DNA from: Actinomycetota bacterium
GTDB taxonomy: Bacteria > Actinomycetota > Actinomycetes > S36-B12 > UBA5976
Reading direction: 5' to 3'
DNA: 6,821 nt
NCBI GenBank assembly: GCA_017853815.1
Contig: JAFMIT010000086.1
Location: 1 to 6,821 of the forward strand
In this document: one piece after another, positions 6,344-6,821 of the stretch
How the letters are laid out: each line of letters starts with the position of its first letter
How positions within the stretch are numbered: the first letter of the stretch is position 1
Program-made: the position numbers and the translations under genes
The notes under the pieces: generated by a model
What the model was told of the DNA's origin: nothing
Seen by the model: the letters and a program-made list of their open reading frames with translations, nothing else
Databases searched by the model: none

Positions 6344-6821
6344 CCGATCTAGATTCTCGAGTTATCACAGTCCATGTCGATCGACCATATGACGTAACGG
6401 TTGGTCGCAACCTGGAGTCCTCGATTATCGAGGCGATTCCTTCAGGCGCTGCGCGCGTGGCACTGTTCTATGCGGCTGAAGTGCGCTCAGTCGCGCAGTC
6501 ACTCGCAGCCAATTTGTCCCATCAAACTTTGATGGTGGAACTTCCCTCCGCCGAAGCTTCCAAGACGTATTCCGTTCTCGAACACAGCTGGAACCTCCTA
6601 GGCGAAGCTGGATTTACGCGCTCAGATGTCATCATCACTGTCGGTGGTGGAGCGACGACAGATCTCGGTGGCTTCGCCGCTGCTACCTGGCTGCGCGGGG
6701 TGGCAGTAATCCACGTTCCCACCACTCTGCTCGCGATGGTGGATGCAGCGGTCGGCGGCAAAACTGGAATCAACACACCTGCAGGCAAGAACTTGGTCGG
6801 TGCTTTTCACCACCCCCGCGC
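6340..6821 (+). CDS. aroB: 3-dehydroquinate synthase, 5' part (3' end outside window)
   Basis: Metal- and NAD+-dependent enzyme that cyclises 3-deoxy-D-arabino-heptulosonate 7-phosphate (DAHP) to 3-dehydroquinate, the second step of the shikimate pathway. About 160 of a usual ~360 residues are visible and the frame is open to the right edge. The N-terminal NAD-binding domain is clear: PSAEASKTY (69-77), VGGGATTDLGGFAAATWLRG (101-120), VPTTLLAMVDAAVGGKTGIN (126-145) and GKNLVGAFHHP (149-159). These include D108, D135, K141, K150 and N151, which match conserved nucleotide- and substrate-site positions. The zinc-binding Glu and His residues lie mostly beyond the window. The ATG at 6340 overlaps the aroK stop as ATGA, giving an unambiguous, coupled start. 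The C-terminal part cannot be assessed. Confidence 0.97.
   Translation, partial: MTDLDSRVITVHVDRPYDVTVGRNLESSIIEAIPSGAARVALFYAAEVRSVAQSLAANLSHQTLMVELPSAEASKTYSVLEHSWNLLGEAGFTRSDVIITVGGGATTDLGGFAAATWLRGVAVIHVPTTLLAMVDAAVGGKTGINTPAGKNLVGAFHHPR

Overview
The window is one uninterrupted run of eight plus-strand genes: alaS (3' part) - ruvX - mltG - aroE - A24 prepilin peptidase - aroC - aroK - aroB (5' part). This order is the conserved alaS-to-aroB neighbourhood of Actinomycetota; from memory, Mycobacterium tuberculosis has the same backbone (Rv2555c alaS, Rv2554c ruvX, Rv2553c mltG, Rv2552c aroE, Rv2551c A24 peptidase, then aroC/aroK/aroB). The protein signatures, especially in AroC and AroB, also look actinobacterial. 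Base composition looks moderate (mid-50s percent GC by eye, not computed), lower than in most soil Actinomycetota. A small-genome or aquatic actinobacterium would fit, but that is inference and I cannot name a genus.

Layout. Positions 1-1823 hold the last ~606 residues of alanyl-tRNA synthetase: the end of the aminoacylation half, the editing domain and the C-terminal DHHA1-type domain. After an 8-nt gap comes ruvX (YqgF RNase-H-fold protein), which overlaps mltG (endolytic murein transglycosylase) by 1 nt. mltG overlaps aroE (shikimate dehydrogenase) by 17 nt. The only real intergenic gap, 48 nt, follows aroE and contains a 7-bp inverted repeat just ahead of a minimal prepilin peptidase. The peptidase gene runs 26 nt into aroC (chorismate synthase). 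aroC-aroK and aroK-aroB are each joined by a 4-nt ATGA overlap. aroB runs off the right edge.

Function. The right half is a chorismate-pathway cluster: AroB (step 2), AroE (step 4), AroK (step 5) and AroC (step 7). The left half links translation (AlaS), RNA/DNA processing (RuvX) and cell-wall glycan-length control (MltG). The near-zero spacing and stop/start overlaps suggest one polycistronic, translationally coupled transcript. No promoter, terminator, tRNA, CRISPR array, insertion sequence or mobile-element boundary could be supported. I see no previously undescribed system here. The points most worth a second look are the solitary prepilin peptidase inside an aromatic-biosynthesis operon and the hairpin over its translation start. 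Several starts are non-ATG (GTG for ruvX, the peptidase and aroC), and I moved two starts from the longest reading frame on homology and ribosome-binding-site grounds.
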